Of a DNA stretch of 11,978 nt, positions 1 to 7,542 are shown in pieces (positions within the stretch are counted from its first letter, which is position 1; every line of letters starts with the position of its first letter). Under the pieces are notes generated by a model, which was not told the DNA's origin, did no database searches, and saw only the letters and a list, made by a program, of their open reading frames with translations. The stretch covers positions 1 through 11,978 of the forward strand of contig JAEZQV010000096.1 of assembly GCA_023441125.1 (NCBI GenBank), read 5' to 3'. Origin of the DNA: Bacillota bacterium. Its GTDB lineage: Bacteria > Bacillota_C > Negativicutes > Sporomusales > Sporomusaceae. The translations under genes were made by a program, and so were the position numbers.

Positions 1-210
1 GAGAATATCCGGCCGGTACACACGGGTACGCTCCCGGATCGGCTCTTCCCCGAAACGGGCAAAAGCCATAACCGCCGATCCGCGTCTTTCCACCCCAAAT
101 GACGGGAATACCGATGCATATTTGCCGCCAAAGACAAAGGCATTGGCCAGCATCTCAGCAGCGATTACAGTCCCCTGTCCGCCCCGGCCATGTAACCTTA
201 TTTCCCCCAT
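1..210 (-). CDS. 2-oxoacid:ferredoxin oxidoreductase, gamma subunit (N-terminal 70 residues; cut by window edge)
   Basis: The reading frame starts at 210 and stays open to base 1, giving the first 70 residues. The start is [15 protein letters not shown], the hallmark N-terminus of the gamma subunit (PorG/VorG/KorC) of pyruvate- and other 2-oxoacid:ferredoxin oxidoreductases, followed by the family's FGVERRGS stretch (about residues 38-45). Family knowledge: the complex oxidatively decarboxylates a 2-oxoacid with CoA to acyl-CoA, CO2 and reduced ferredoxin, using thiamine diphosphate and Fe-S clusters on other subunits, which should lie beyond the left edge. A GGAGG lies 8 nt before the ATG, and the upstream acyl-CoA synthetase beta gene ends 31 nt away, so the two are probably co-transcribed. 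The 2-oxoacid used cannot be told from this fragment; the neighbours suggest one made from a 2-hydroxyacid. Confidence 0.9.
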   Translation of the reverse strand, partial: MGEIRLHGRGGQGTVIAAEMLANAFVFGGKYASVFPSFGVERRGSAVMAFARFGEEPIRERTRVYRPDIL

Positions 211-241
211 ATAACTAACCTCCATGCGTATTTACTGTGTA

Positions 242-937
242 TCATTTTTGAAGAACCAGCCGGGCGTCCACCACCGTACACCCGTCTGGATAACAGAATA
301 CAGGATTAAAATCCAGTTCTTTTATTTCCGAAAAAGCAGCCAGCAACCATCCCGTGTTAACAATTACTTCGCACAGGGCCGCCACATCACACGGCTTTTC
401 GCCCCGCACTCCCTGCAATAATTTATAAACCTTGGTTTCTTTCACTTGCCGCAAGGCTTCGTCCTTATTGAACGGTGCCAGCCGGAAGGACACATCCTTA
501 AAAACTTCCACATAAATGCCGCCCAGCCCGAACATGACAACCGGGCCAAACTGATCATTTTTTAAGCCGCCCACCACTACCTCAACGCCTTTGGGCATCT
601 GCTTCTGGACGATTACACCTTCCACCTCGGCCTCAGGCGCGTTTTTGCTGACATTAGCCATGAGCTGTTCAAACGCCTTGCCCAGCTGCTCCGCGTTTTG
701 AATGCCGGTAATCACGCCGCCTACATCCGATTTGTGGACAATATGCCGGGAAAATACTTTTATGACTACAGGGTAGCCCATATCCTGAGCCGCGCTGCTA
801 CATTGCTCTTTATTGCTTGCCAGTATCGTGGGCGGACAGGTAATATTGAAATCCCGGCAAATTTTCTGCGCTTCCAATTCGGGAATAACGGCATTACCGT
901 CAGCAATGCTTGTATTGATGATCTCCTGGCAGTCCAT
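242..937 (-). CDS. acdB: ADP-forming acyl-CoA synthetase, beta subunit (ATP-grasp)
   Basis: A 231-residue protein, the usual length of the separate beta subunit of ADP-forming acetyl/acyl-CoA synthetase (ACD). It is one ATP-grasp domain. VVIKV (57-61) gives the nucleotide-binding lysine, HKSDVGGV (68-75) contains the His known in archaeal ACD beta subunits to take part in phosphoryl transfer, and the C-terminal ELDFNPVF with later VVDARL matches the metal-binding part of the fold. With the alpha subunit upstream it should convert acyl-CoA + ADP + Pi into acid + ATP + CoA, conserving energy by substrate-level phosphorylation. AGGAGG lies 6 nt before the ATG. It is 38 nt downstream of the alpha gene and 31 nt before the oxidoreductase gamma gene, which fits hand-over of the acyl-CoA product. 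Acyl specificity is unknown. Confidence 0.88.
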   Translation of the reverse strand: MDCQEIINTSIADGNAVIPELEAQKICRDFNITCPPTILASNKEQCSSAAQDMGYPVVIKVFSRHIVHKSDVGGVITGIQNAEQLGKAFEQLMANVSKNAPEAEVEGVIVQKQMPKGVEVVVGGLKNDQFGPVVMFGLGGIYVEVFKDVSFRLAPFNKDEALRQVKETKVYKLLQGVRGEKPCDVAALCEVIVNTGWLLAAFSEIKELDFNPVFCYPDGCTVVDARLVLQK

Positions 938-975
938 ATCGCACCTCCTAGTACTGTCTGATGGTTCCCCGTGTA

Positions 976-2409
976 TTAGCTGTTTCGCTGCCGGTATGCG
1001 CTGTATCTGACCATATTTACCATGACCCTGGCGGCATCATCCGGGAATTCGAAGGTTGGCAGTCCGTTCCCTTCCAGGATCGTCCGGCATTGGGCCACGG
1101 CATTGCCTGCCAGCATTACGGAAAGCAGCGGCTTCTTCTTGTCTGCCGGCACGGAATTGTACCCCTCCAGGATCGCGGCCGCCAGCTCCTCATCCTTAAT
1201 GAAGCCGGGTGGGGTTGTCATAAAGATGATGCCGTCAATCTCGTCATCGTTCATTAATAACTTTAGAACATCGGCATGCATTTTCGGCGTTACCGAGGCC
1301 GTCATATCGATATAGCCGTCAGGATTGCCGATATTGGCACTGGCCACCAGGTGTTTGGCAATTTCTTCTTTAAGCTCGTCCTTAAGATGAGCCAGTGTAA
1401 CCTCGCCGCTGGCGACCAGCTCATCCACGCAAATGGTGCTGGGACCGCCTACGACGGTAAGAATGCAGATCCGGTTGCCTTTAGGCAATGGCATCTTGTC
1501 AAATACGCGCGAGGTATGGTAAAACTCAGCTACGCTTTGGGCCCGGATAATGCCGGCCTGCCGGAACGCCCCCTCATAAATGTCATTGTTGCCGGCAATG
1601 GAAGCGGTATGGCTCTGGGCCACATTGGTGCCCATGGAGGTTCTTCCCGCTTTTATGGCTACAATAGGTTTTTTGACAGTAACTTTGGCGGCTATCTCAA
1701 ACATGCCGCGGGCATCATTAATACCTTCCAGGTACATAGAGATAACCTTCGTATTAACATCCTCCGCCATATAGGTCAATAATTCCCGGAAATCAACATC
1801 AGCCATATTGCCCAAAGAAACAAACTTATTAACGCCTACAAGCTTTTGATCTCTGGCCCATCTCAGAAAAGAGGTGGCAAACGCGCCGCTTTGGCTGAGG
1901 ATGGTGACACCGCCCCGGGGGGTGTTAGGCGGCACACTGAAAGTAGTGTTAACCCCGCTAACGGTATCGGCCACGCCCTGGCAATTAGGTCCGATAATCC
2001 GGGCTCCGCTCATTTTAATGGTAGTAATCAACTCATTTTGCAATTCTTCGCCTTCAACTGTCCCCATTTCCTTAAACCCGGCGGTCACAACAGCGACTGC
2101 CCCGGCATCGCCTTTTTCCTCACGCCGCTGTTTAATCTCCCGGGCCACGCTTAGGCTGTTCTGCGGACCAACGGCCAGGACAACCAGATCAACCGGCTGA
2201 GGTATGGCCAGCAAGCTTGGATAGCAAGTAAGTCCGGCAATTTCAGTTTTGGTGGGATTGACCGGATACACATGGCTGGTTGTACTCATTTGCTTGGCAA
2301 ATTGCAGAATCTGGTTGTTGGGGCTGCCGGACGTGGCTGAAGCGCCAACGATAGCTATCCCCCGGGGCTGAAAAAAATCATTAATCGGTGCTGTGGCTGG
2401 TTCCACCAT
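976..2409 (-). CDS. acdA: ADP-forming acyl-CoA synthetase, alpha subunit
   Basis: A 477-residue protein, close to the roughly 460 residues usual for stand-alone ACD alpha subunits. An N-terminal CoA-binding Rossmann domain has VGASATSGSPNN (21-32); a succinyl-CoA-synthetase-like part carries IIGPNCQG (138-145) and LSQSGAFA (171-178). SHTASIAG (266-273) holds the catalytic phospho-histidine, here His267, followed by the second ligase domain. Known family reaction: acyl-CoA + Pi + ADP to acid + CoA + ATP, through acyl-phosphate and phosphohistidine. The alpha and beta parts are separate genes, as in archaeal ACD, and not fused as in many bacterial homologues (PatZ-like proteins). GGAGG lies 8 nt before the ATG. 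The gene follows the Ldh2-type dehydrogenase by 31 nt, inside the same operon. No residue seems to be missing, so it should be active. Confidence 0.9.
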   Translation of the reverse strand: MVEPATAPINDFFQPRGIAIVGASATSGSPNNQILQFAKQMSTTSHVYPVNPTKTEIAGLTCYPSLLAIPQPVDLVVLAVGPQNSLSVAREIKQRREEKGDAGAVAVVTAGFKEMGTVEGEELQNELITTIKMSGARIIGPNCQGVADTVSGVNTTFSVPPNTPRGGVTILSQSGAFATSFLRWARDQKLVGVNKFVSLGNMADVDFRELLTYMAEDVNTKVISMYLEGINDARGMFEIAAKVTVKKPIVAIKAGRTSMGTNVAQSHTASIAGNNDIYEGAFRQAGIIRAQSVAEFYHTSRVFDKMPLPKGNRICILTVVGGPSTICVDELVASGEVTLAHLKDELKEEIAKHLVASANIGNPDGYIDMTASVTPKMHADVLKLLMNDDEIDGIIFMTTPPGFIKDEELAAAILEGYNSVPADKKKPLLSVMLAGNAVAQCRTILEGNGLPTFEFPDDAARVMVNMVRYSAYRQRNS

Positions 2410-2440
2410 TTTCTCGCGCCTCCCGCTTATGTCGAATTTG

Positions 2441-3499
2441 TTACTGTATATTCAGCTGCTTGAGCCAATCCTGTAAAATGTTCCAGGTAGCCACCGGGAT
2501 GACAGCCCCCTGCTGCTTACGCTGTCTGACGGTGTTGGCTTCAATCTCGCCCGGCAGGAAAATCTGGTCGAAGCCCTTGGCCAGCTTGGAGCCTTTCAAT
2601 TCCCGCCGGCTTTGCTGCATTCCGGCAAAGAAATCAGTGAGCGGCAGGAAGTCGTCAATATTGACAATGACGGCAAAATGGCCGATATGCTGCGCATTTT
2701 CCAGATCACCGTACAGGGAGGTTATGTTTTGTCCGTGGTTGGAGCCGGTCATGATGCCGGCCATAATGTCGATGATCAGCGACAGGCCATAGCCCTTTGG
2801 GCCGCCAACCGGCAATAGCAGCCCCTCCAACGCTTCTTGGGGATCGGTGGTCGGCTCGCCCGCTTTATTGAGCGCAATACCATCCGGCAATTTGGTGCCT
2901 TTCTGCGCAGCAACAAATACCTTGCCCCGGGCGCTGGCGCTTGTTGCCATATCCAAGATAACGGGGCCTTCCGTGCCGGGAGTGGCAAAGGAAATGGGAT
3001 TAGTGCCAATACAGGGCGTTACTCCACCCCAGGGAGCCATCAGCGGCGTGCCGTTGGTCATGACAATGGCTGCCATGTTGGCTTTGGTGGCCATTTCGGC
3101 ATAATACCCCAGCGCACCGCAATGATTCGTATTGCGTACGCCCACGGCGCAAACACCCGCAGTCCGGGCTTTGGCTATGCCCATTTCCACACCCTTACTG
3201 AGCGCCACCTGTCCCAGGCCGTTTTGTGCGTCTAACAGCAGCAGCCCCGCTTTTTCCTGAATTACCTTAAGGTCGGTAACCGGATTAACACTGCCGGCCT
3301 GAATACGCTTGAGATAGATGTCCAACCAGCGGACACCGTGGGATTCCACCCCTTTCAGGTCAGCGTTGACCATTACATCGGCGGCTCTGAGTGCCTGTTC
3401 CTCCGGCACACCAACCTTACTGAGCAGCTTGGCTGCAACATCTTTGAGATCTTGCGGGCTAATCCTTACACTTTCTTTTTCAACGGTAACATGCATCAT
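2441..3499 (-). CDS. Ldh2-family NAD(P)-dependent 2-hydroxyacid dehydrogenase (malate/L-lactate/(R)-sulfolactate type)
   Basis: A 352-residue protein of the malate/L-lactate dehydrogenase (Ldh2/DpkA/ComC) family, a fold unrelated to classical LDH. Family signatures are GVESHGVRW (50-58, conserved Ser-His-Gly), NTNHCGALGYYAEMA (123-137, nucleotide site), GTNPISFATP (165-174), DMATSASARGK (183-193) and GGPKGYGLSLIIDIM (232-246). It should reversibly oxidise a 2-hydroxyacid to the 2-oxoacid. The start at 3499 is preferred because GAGGAG lies 7 nt before it; the frame also holds an ATG at 3538, but that would overlap the upstream gene. The gap to the upstream dehydrogenase is 17 nt. Having this family beside a D-isomer-type dehydrogenase recalls the ComC/SlcC pair, which handles both enantiomers of sulfolactate in some bacteria. 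That is an analogy only; malate, lactate or aryl-lactate remain possible. Confidence 0.9.
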   Translation of the reverse strand: MMHVTVEKESVRISPQDLKDVAAKLLSKVGVPEEQALRAADVMVNADLKGVESHGVRWLDIYLKRIQAGSVNPVTDLKVIQEKAGLLLLDAQNGLGQVALSKGVEMGIAKARTAGVCAVGVRNTNHCGALGYYAEMATKANMAAIVMTNGTPLMAPWGGVTPCIGTNPISFATPGTEGPVILDMATSASARGKVFVAAQKGTKLPDGIALNKAGEPTTDPQEALEGLLLPVGGPKGYGLSLIIDIMAGIMTGSNHGQNITSLYGDLENAQHIGHFAVIVNIDDFLPLTDFFAGMQQSRRELKGSKLAKGFDQIFLPGEIEANTVRQRKQQGAVIPVATWNILQDWLKQLNIQ

Positions 3500-3516
3500 A
3501 TTCACGCTCCTCGTTA

Positions 3517-4515
3517 TTACGGTTTGATTCTTGTCCATACCTGTGGATTCACTATGTTAGCCGGCTTTCTGCCGCCGAACCAGTCGGCAACCGCCTGGGC
3601 GGCACCGATTGCCAGCCTTTCGACAGCTTCCTCGGTTGAGCCTGCTACATGTGGCGTTAATAAAACATTGGGAGCACTAAACAAGGGATTGCTGAGACTG
3701 GGCGGCTCCTCCCGGAAAACATCCAGGGCGGCACCGGCTATTGTTCCCTGTTTGAGGGCATCAGCCAGAGCCTGTTCATCTATTAGCTCTCCCCGGCCGG
3801 CATTGATCAGGTAAGCAGTCGGTTTCATGGTTCCCAGGACAGCCGCGTTGATCATATTCTCGGTCTCGCTAGTCAGCGGCGTATTCAGGGTAATAAAATC
3901 GGCCTGCCGGAAAATCTCTTGTGCATCTTTGACTAGTGTTACGCCTGGCGGAGCCTCTGTCCGGTACGGATCATACGCCAATACTTCCATTTTTAAGAGA
4001 CCGGCAGCCATGCCGGCAGCCTGCATTCCAATTTTTCCCAGACCGATAATTCCCAGACACCGGCCTGGTAATTCATTGCCACCCAGCTGGTATTTTTTTA
4101 CCAGACCAGGCAGGGAAGCACCCGCTTGGCTAAGCTGTCCTGCTCTGAGAGCTGCATCGCCCTGCACCAGCCGTCTCGAAAGTGTCATGACGGCAGTAAT
4201 CACATATTCGGCGACTGAATACGCATTAGCGTCAGGTACATTGGCAACCAGTATATTCAACTTGTCGGCGGCTGCCAGGTCAATGTTATTGACACCAATG
4301 CCGTGGCGGCCGATTATTTTGAGGTGCTTACCCGCCGCCAGCACCTCGCCTGCCAGCGGACTTGTCCGGACAATGATACCAAATATATTGTCCTTCACTA
4401 GATCCATCAGCGTCTCTGTCGCCACCGAAGGTGACACAACCACCTCAAGCCCCGCCTGCTGCAAAATTTTTATGCCTGTTTCATGGATGGGCTCAACCAA
4501 CAGAACTTTTGTCAT
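3517..4515 (-). CDS. D-isomer-specific 2-hydroxyacid dehydrogenase (phosphoglycerate dehydrogenase-like)
   Basis: A 332-residue protein with the two-domain architecture of D-2-hydroxyacid dehydrogenases. The N-terminal substrate domain carries GRHGIGVNNIDL (69-80). The Rossmann motif is GIIGLGKIG (155-163), with Asp182 in AYDPYR as the likely NAD-selecting acidic residue. The catalytic triad is visible as Arg241 (NAGRGELID), Glu270 (DVFREEPP) and His289 (LTPHVAGST). It resembles the catalytic part of SerA, but there is no C-terminal ACT domain and no serine-pathway neighbour, so serine synthesis is unlikely. It lies 36 nt after the permease and 17 nt before an Ldh2-family enzyme, so both should act on the imported acid, perhaps on opposite enantiomers, as SlcC and ComC do for sulfolactate. 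GGAGG lies 8 nt before the ATG. Confidence 0.9.
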   Translation of the reverse strand: MTKVLLVEPIHETGIKILQQAGLEVVVSPSVATETLMDLVKDNIFGIIVRTSPLAGEVLAAGKHLKIIGRHGIGVNNIDLAAADKLNILVANVPDANAYSVAEYVITAVMTLSRRLVQGDAALRAGQLSQAGASLPGLVKKYQLGGNELPGRCLGIIGLGKIGMQAAGMAAGLLKMEVLAYDPYRTEAPPGVTLVKDAQEIFRQADFITLNTPLTSETENMINAAVLGTMKPTAYLINAGRGELIDEQALADALKQGTIAGAALDVFREEPPSLSNPLFSAPNVLLTPHVAGSTEEAVERLAIGAAQAVADWFGGRKPANIVNPQVWTRIKP

Positions 4516-4551
4516 ACAATCTACCTCCCGGTTGTTACTCTTTACAAACTT

Positions 4552-5943
4552 TTAACTTCTGGCGTCAGCATTTTCCAGTTGCCTGGATTTACGGATCCAA
4601 TGGTCAATACACATTACTACAGCTGGCGTAAATAACGCTATATAAATGTTATCAATACCCCACGGGTTGTCCAGCAGCATCCAGCCAACGGTACCTGCAA
4701 CACTTAGCAATAAGGCAACCGTGCCGCCGGTTTTGGTTGCCATATGCGGCGCATAAAACATAAACAGCACTAACACTGTAATAGCGGTCCGCAACGCCCG
4801 GGCAAAAAAGAAGGTTTTGATCATTCCCGGTACAAACAAAGCGAAGGGGATTGGCAAAAAGCCGATAATGATCGCCATAATCCGTGTAGCCCAGATATTT
4901 TGCTGCTCGGTTGGTTTCATTAGGGGAACGTAAAAGTCTTTCATAATTAAAGCAGTTGCACCTAGCTGACAAGCCAAAATGGTAACAAAAGTAGCAGCAA
5001 TCATTGCAGATGCGCAAATACCGACAAGCCACGGATTCATCAGATCAAAAAATGCCGGTAAAGCCATAACGCTCTTTATTTCGGGAAAAATCCCCTTGGC
5101 CAGTACGCCGATATAAGCCGATATGAATCCAATCGGGAAAATTACCAGTCCGGCGATAATCGTTGCCTTGCGCGCATCAGTCGGACTGGGTAGTGAACTT
5201 ATCGACTGAAGCACATACTGTGTGGAGAAAATTGCGCCGATATTGGCAATCACCCAGGCGATCAGTTGGGGAAATCCTACCCCGTCGACCAATGAGAAAT
5301 GGGTGGCTGGAATTTTATCAAGCAAGATTGGCTTGTCCTGGATAATGACCCAGGCGGTGCCGGCAATAAGAATTAATCCCAGATACTTGAAACTGGCATG
5401 AATAATGTTGGCTACGCCTACGCCTTTGATGCCCCCGAACGCCACATTCAAGGTAGCACATATAGCTATAATAAAGATTGCTTGTTCAATGGACACATGC
5501 AGCAACGCGCTGAGAGCAGCCGCGCCGCCTGTGAATGCGGCAACGTTTACGGTAGTCAGCGCAATAGCCATAGTCACTGATACAATCATTCTTACATTTG
5601 CGCCGTAATGCTTGGCCAGCGCGCCAGAAATGGTATATTCACCAAGCGCATTCATTTTGGGGGCCAAGAAATAGGAGTATAACCAATAGCCTATAGCTAA
5701 GGTAGATGAATTCCATGCAACCGCAAGGCCTTTTTCAAATCCGCCCTGAGCCGTACCTACAGTCGCACCGGGTCCGATGAATTCCGACATAAGCAGTATC
5801 CCTACAACCCAGGCACTCATTTGATGCTTGGCAGTCATAAAACTTTCGGTGTCCTTTGTCGTCTTTACCGACCACATGCCAACCGCAGTGGTAATGATGA
5901 TGTAAGTTACCGTACAGCCGAAAACAATCCATGCCTTGTCCAT
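4552..5943 (-). CDS. Solute:sodium symporter (SSS/SLC5) family permease
   Basis: A 463-residue, strongly hydrophobic protein with about 12-13 predicted membrane segments (first near 4-23, last near 430-452), the usual size for SSS transporters. SSS features are the N-terminal YIIITTAVGMW, the polar FMTAKHQMSAW loop (35-45), the unwound-helix region SEFIGPGATVGTAQGGF (53-69), the later QSISSLPSPTDARKAT (246-261) and MKDFY after the helix near 310-335. The family takes up monocarboxylates, sugars, amino acids and similar solutes with Na+. First gene of the minus-strand operon, it should import the acid that the next enzymes oxidise. In the helix that usually holds a Ser-Thr Na+ site the text reads AATFVTILAC, so the coupling ion is less certain. 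GGGAG lies about 5 nt before the ATG. Substrate not predictable. Confidence 0.88.
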   Translation of the reverse strand: MDKAWIVFGCTVTYIIITTAVGMWSVKTTKDTESFMTAKHQMSAWVVGILLMSEFIGPGATVGTAQGGFEKGLAVAWNSSTLAIGYWLYSYFLAPKMNALGEYTISGALAKHYGANVRMIVSVTMAIALTTVNVAAFTGGAAALSALLHVSIEQAIFIIAICATLNVAFGGIKGVGVANIIHASFKYLGLILIAGTAWVIIQDKPILLDKIPATHFSLVDGVGFPQLIAWVIANIGAIFSTQYVLQSISSLPSPTDARKATIIAGLVIFPIGFISAYIGVLAKGIFPEIKSVMALPAFFDLMNPWLVGICASAMIAATFVTILACQLGATALIMKDFYVPLMKPTEQQNIWATRIMAIIIGFLPIPFALFVPGMIKTFFFARALRTAITVLVLFMFYAPHMATKTGGTVALLLSVAGTVGWMLLDNPWGIDNIYIALFTPAVVMCIDHWIRKSRQLENADARS

Positions 5944-6202
5944 TTATCTCCCACCATCCATTTTGTTATTTTTTTCGTTACGCTTTAGGTATCATAGATA
6001 AGACCATGTTTAACTCCCCCGCAAATGATAATTCCACCCAGCCTTCCGTTCTCACTCTCCCTTCACTGCTTTCGACATTACCGAACATTGTTCATGTTTT
6101 TTGGAATATAGCCCCAATCAGTTAATTAATTAAGACCTGCAGAAATAAATGGTCAATTCTTTCTATTTCCTCTTTTCAGTAAATTCGGTATTGTCTTTCT
6201 TC
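5944..6202 (-). other. Non-coding leader of the permease operon (about 260 nt)
   Basis: This gene-free stretch lies between the predicted transcription start near 6203 and the permease ATG. It holds no riboswitch I recognise, no clear terminator hairpin with a U-run, and no short reading frame with a good ribosome binding site. A 36-codon frame (5978-6088, minus) lacks a Shine-Dalgarno. A TTGACC with a weak TTAATT 17 nt later on the minus strand (6156-6128 or so) could be a second promoter, but the match is poor. Confidence 0.5.
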
Positions 6203-6238
6203 TTCTTCTGTTATATCATGGATAAATAAATAGATCTA
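6203..6238 (-). promoter_or_regulatory. Predicted activator-dependent promoter of the permease operon
   Basis: On the minus strand a -10 hexamer TATAAC covers 6215-6210. With a 17-bp spacer the -35 position (6238-6233) reads TAGATC, a poor match to TTGACA, as expected where an activator replaces the -35 contact. The predicted start is near 6203. The same -10, spacer length and -35 text occur before ubiD (9911-9883), although the DNA between operator and -10 differs, which supports the call. Confidence 0.65.
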
Positions 6239-6248
6239 ATACTATAAT
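6220..6248 (+). promoter_or_regulatory. Possible lysR promoter inside the operator
   Basis: A perfect TATAAT (6243-6248) stands on the plus strand 54 nt before the lysR ATG. The -35 position 17 nt upstream reads GGATAA, which is weak. It lies within the operator, so bound regulator would block it. This fits the negative autoregulation common for divergently transcribed LysR-type genes, but it is inference. The same TATAA also forms one arm of an operator dyad, so it may not be a promoter element. Confidence 0.35.
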
Positions 6249-6276
6249 GTTTATACTCTATATAGGATTAACCTAT
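6228..6276. promoter_or_regulatory. LysR-type operator, copy A (three dyads)
   Basis: Three inverted repeats lie in a row: ATAG-N8-CTAT (6230-6245), TATAA-TGT-TTATA (6243-6255) and ATAGG-ATTAA-CCTAT (6262-6276). The last contains the T-N11-A LysR box (T6263, A6275). Relative to the predicted permease-operon start its centre is near -66, and the first dyad is centred near -35. These match the recognition and activation sites of LysR-type regulators. A near copy lies at 9901-9949 with 41 of 49 bases identical; all 8 differences are in dyad spacers or between dyads. Confidence 0.8.
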
Positions 6277-6302
6277 GGCGAATTAAAAGGAGGACTACCG
6301 CA

Positions 6303-7232
6303 ATGGATTTTCGTCAACTGCAATACGTCCTACAAGTAGCAGAAGAAAGAAGCTTCTCAAAAGCTGCTCAAAAATTATACATTGCGCAGCCGTCATTAAG
6401 CCAGTATATCCATAAACTGGAGGAAAGACTCGGTTGCCAATTGTTTGACCGCTCGTCATCCCCTTTACGTCTCACATTCGCCGGCGAGTTATACGTGGAA
6501 ACGTCTAAACACATTTTGGATTTAAAAGACCAGCTTACTCAGCAAATCGACGATATCTCCGAACTAAACAAAGGGCGGCTTTCCATTGGCATATCCTCCT
6601 TTAGAAGCGCCTATATCTTGCCAAGTATCCTGCTGGCGTTTCAGAAAAAATTTCCCGGCATCGAAGTAAGTCTGTATGAAGCAAATTTCACCGAGCTCGA
6701 AAGCTACGCTACCAGTGGCGCCACTGACTTATCCATCATGACGCTGCCAATACGGAAAGATTTGTTTTCCTACACGCCGCTCCTGTCGGAAGAGCTTTTG
6801 CTCGCGCTGCCTCCCGATCACCCTGCGAAGGAGATAGGGCAAAACGCAACCTGGGATCAAAATCCTCGACCACGGATTGACCTGACCGAATTGCACAACG
6901 ACCCATTTATTGTTTTGGGTCAAAGATTGCACCAAACCACCATTGAACTGTGCCGAAAGGCCGGATTTGAACCGCGAATCATACTTGAGACCAAGAGTGC
7001 CGAAGCAGCCAACGCCTTTGTTGCGGCTGGCATGGGGGTCGCCCTCATTCCCGACACCTTTGTTTTGTTTAGCTCCAGTTCTAAGCAACCGCTTTATTTT
7101 TCGGCAAATGATCCGCTACCTACCCGTACGTTAGTCGCCGCCTACCGCGTTGGCAAATACCTGCCGCGGGCAGCTCAGGAATTTATTTCCCTTGCCCAGG
7201 AAATATTGAGATCAAAAAAATCAGAAATTTGA
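6303..7232 (+). CDS. LysR-type transcriptional regulator
   Basis: A 309-residue protein, typical for the family. The N-terminal winged helix-turn-helix is clear: MDFRQLQYVLQVAEERSFSK, then AAQKLYIAQPSLSQYIHKLEERLG (21-44) with the recognition helix, then LFDRS. The rest is a periplasmic-binding-protein-like effector domain with GRLSIGIS (91-98) and VAAGMGVALIP (239-249) in their usual places. AAGGAGG lies 9 nt before the ATG. It is divergent from the permease operon, the usual position of a LysR-type activator relative to its target, and the T-N11-A operator lies between them. A near-identical operator before ubiD-ubiX suggests that it controls both operons. The inducer is probably the pathway substrate or an intermediate (inference). 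The sequence does not assign it to a named subgroup such as BenM or CbbR. Confidence 0.95.
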   Translation: MDFRQLQYVLQVAEERSFSKAAQKLYIAQPSLSQYIHKLEERLGCQLFDRSSSPLRLTFAGELYVETSKHILDLKDQLTQQIDDISELNKGRLSIGISSFRSAYILPSILLAFQKKFPGIEVSLYEANFTELESYATSGATDLSIMTLPIRKDLFSYTPLLSEELLLALPPDHPAKEIGQNATWDQNPRPRIDLTELHNDPFIVLGQRLHQTTIELCRKAGFEPRIILETKSAEAANAFVAAGMGVALIPDTFVLFSSSSKQPLYFSANDPLPTRTLVAAYRVGKYLPRAAQEFISLAQEILRSKKSEI

Positions 7233-7542
7233 GGCATAGAAGCGTTAAATACACAGCCTAAGCAAATTCCAGAGATAGAAGAGAAGGCCTACACCACGCA
7301 ATTTTTTTGCCGGCATAGGCTTTTTTTGCCGTCAGTCGTCAGCTAAGAAAGACTTAGCTTGTGCCAGGTCTTTCAGGACACCGGCAGAAGCGTTAGTCGT
7401 TGTTACTTATCATCAGAGAAAGGAGACATAATTTTTAATAATGGAAAAAAGGCAACACTTATATACGCCGGTATAGTACGTTTTTTACACACTTATTACC
7501 GACTGTAGTCGATTCTGCCTAAAAGCAACATGTGGGGCACTG
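7233..7542. other. Gene-free stretch between lysR and ubiX (convergent)
   Basis: Apart from the lysR terminator this stretch shows only small features. A 7-bp hairpin (AGCTAAG, 5-nt loop, CTTAGCT; 7341-7359) has no U-run. A short plus-strand frame of 11 codons starts at ATG 7441 behind a GGAG 15-16 nt away, too far to be convincing. I see no clear terminator for ubiX on the minus strand. Confidence 0.5.
7284..7327 (+). terminator. Rho-independent terminator of lysR
   Basis: AAGGCCTA (7284-7291) pairs with TAGGCTTT (7316-7323), eight pairs including one G-U. Within the loop GCAA pairs with TTGC, which shortens it. A run of seven T follows directly (7321-7327). It starts about 50 nt after the lysR stop. 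The minus-strand reading has no T-run at the matching side, so it should act on lysR and not on ubiX. Confidence 0.75.

Noticed and set aside
3500..3538. Longer start of the Ldh2-family gene at ATG 3538
   Set aside because: It would overlap the upstream gene by 22 nt and has no ribosome binding site; the ATG at 3499 has GAGGAG 7 nt upstream and fits the family N-terminus.
3827..4555. 242-codon plus-strand frame opposite the D-isomer-specific dehydrogenase
   Set aside because: Antisense shadow: low-complexity Ser/Pro/Arg product, while the other strand has all catalytic motifs of a known family.
5978..6088. 36-codon minus-strand frame in the permease leader
   Set aside because: No ribosome binding site, no family resemblance; a frame of this length is expected by chance.
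7519..7542. Possible VdcD-like zinc-knuckle remnant (C-P-T-C) just after the ubiX stop
   Set aside because: Only six codons with no start and no further similarity; chance is enough to explain it.
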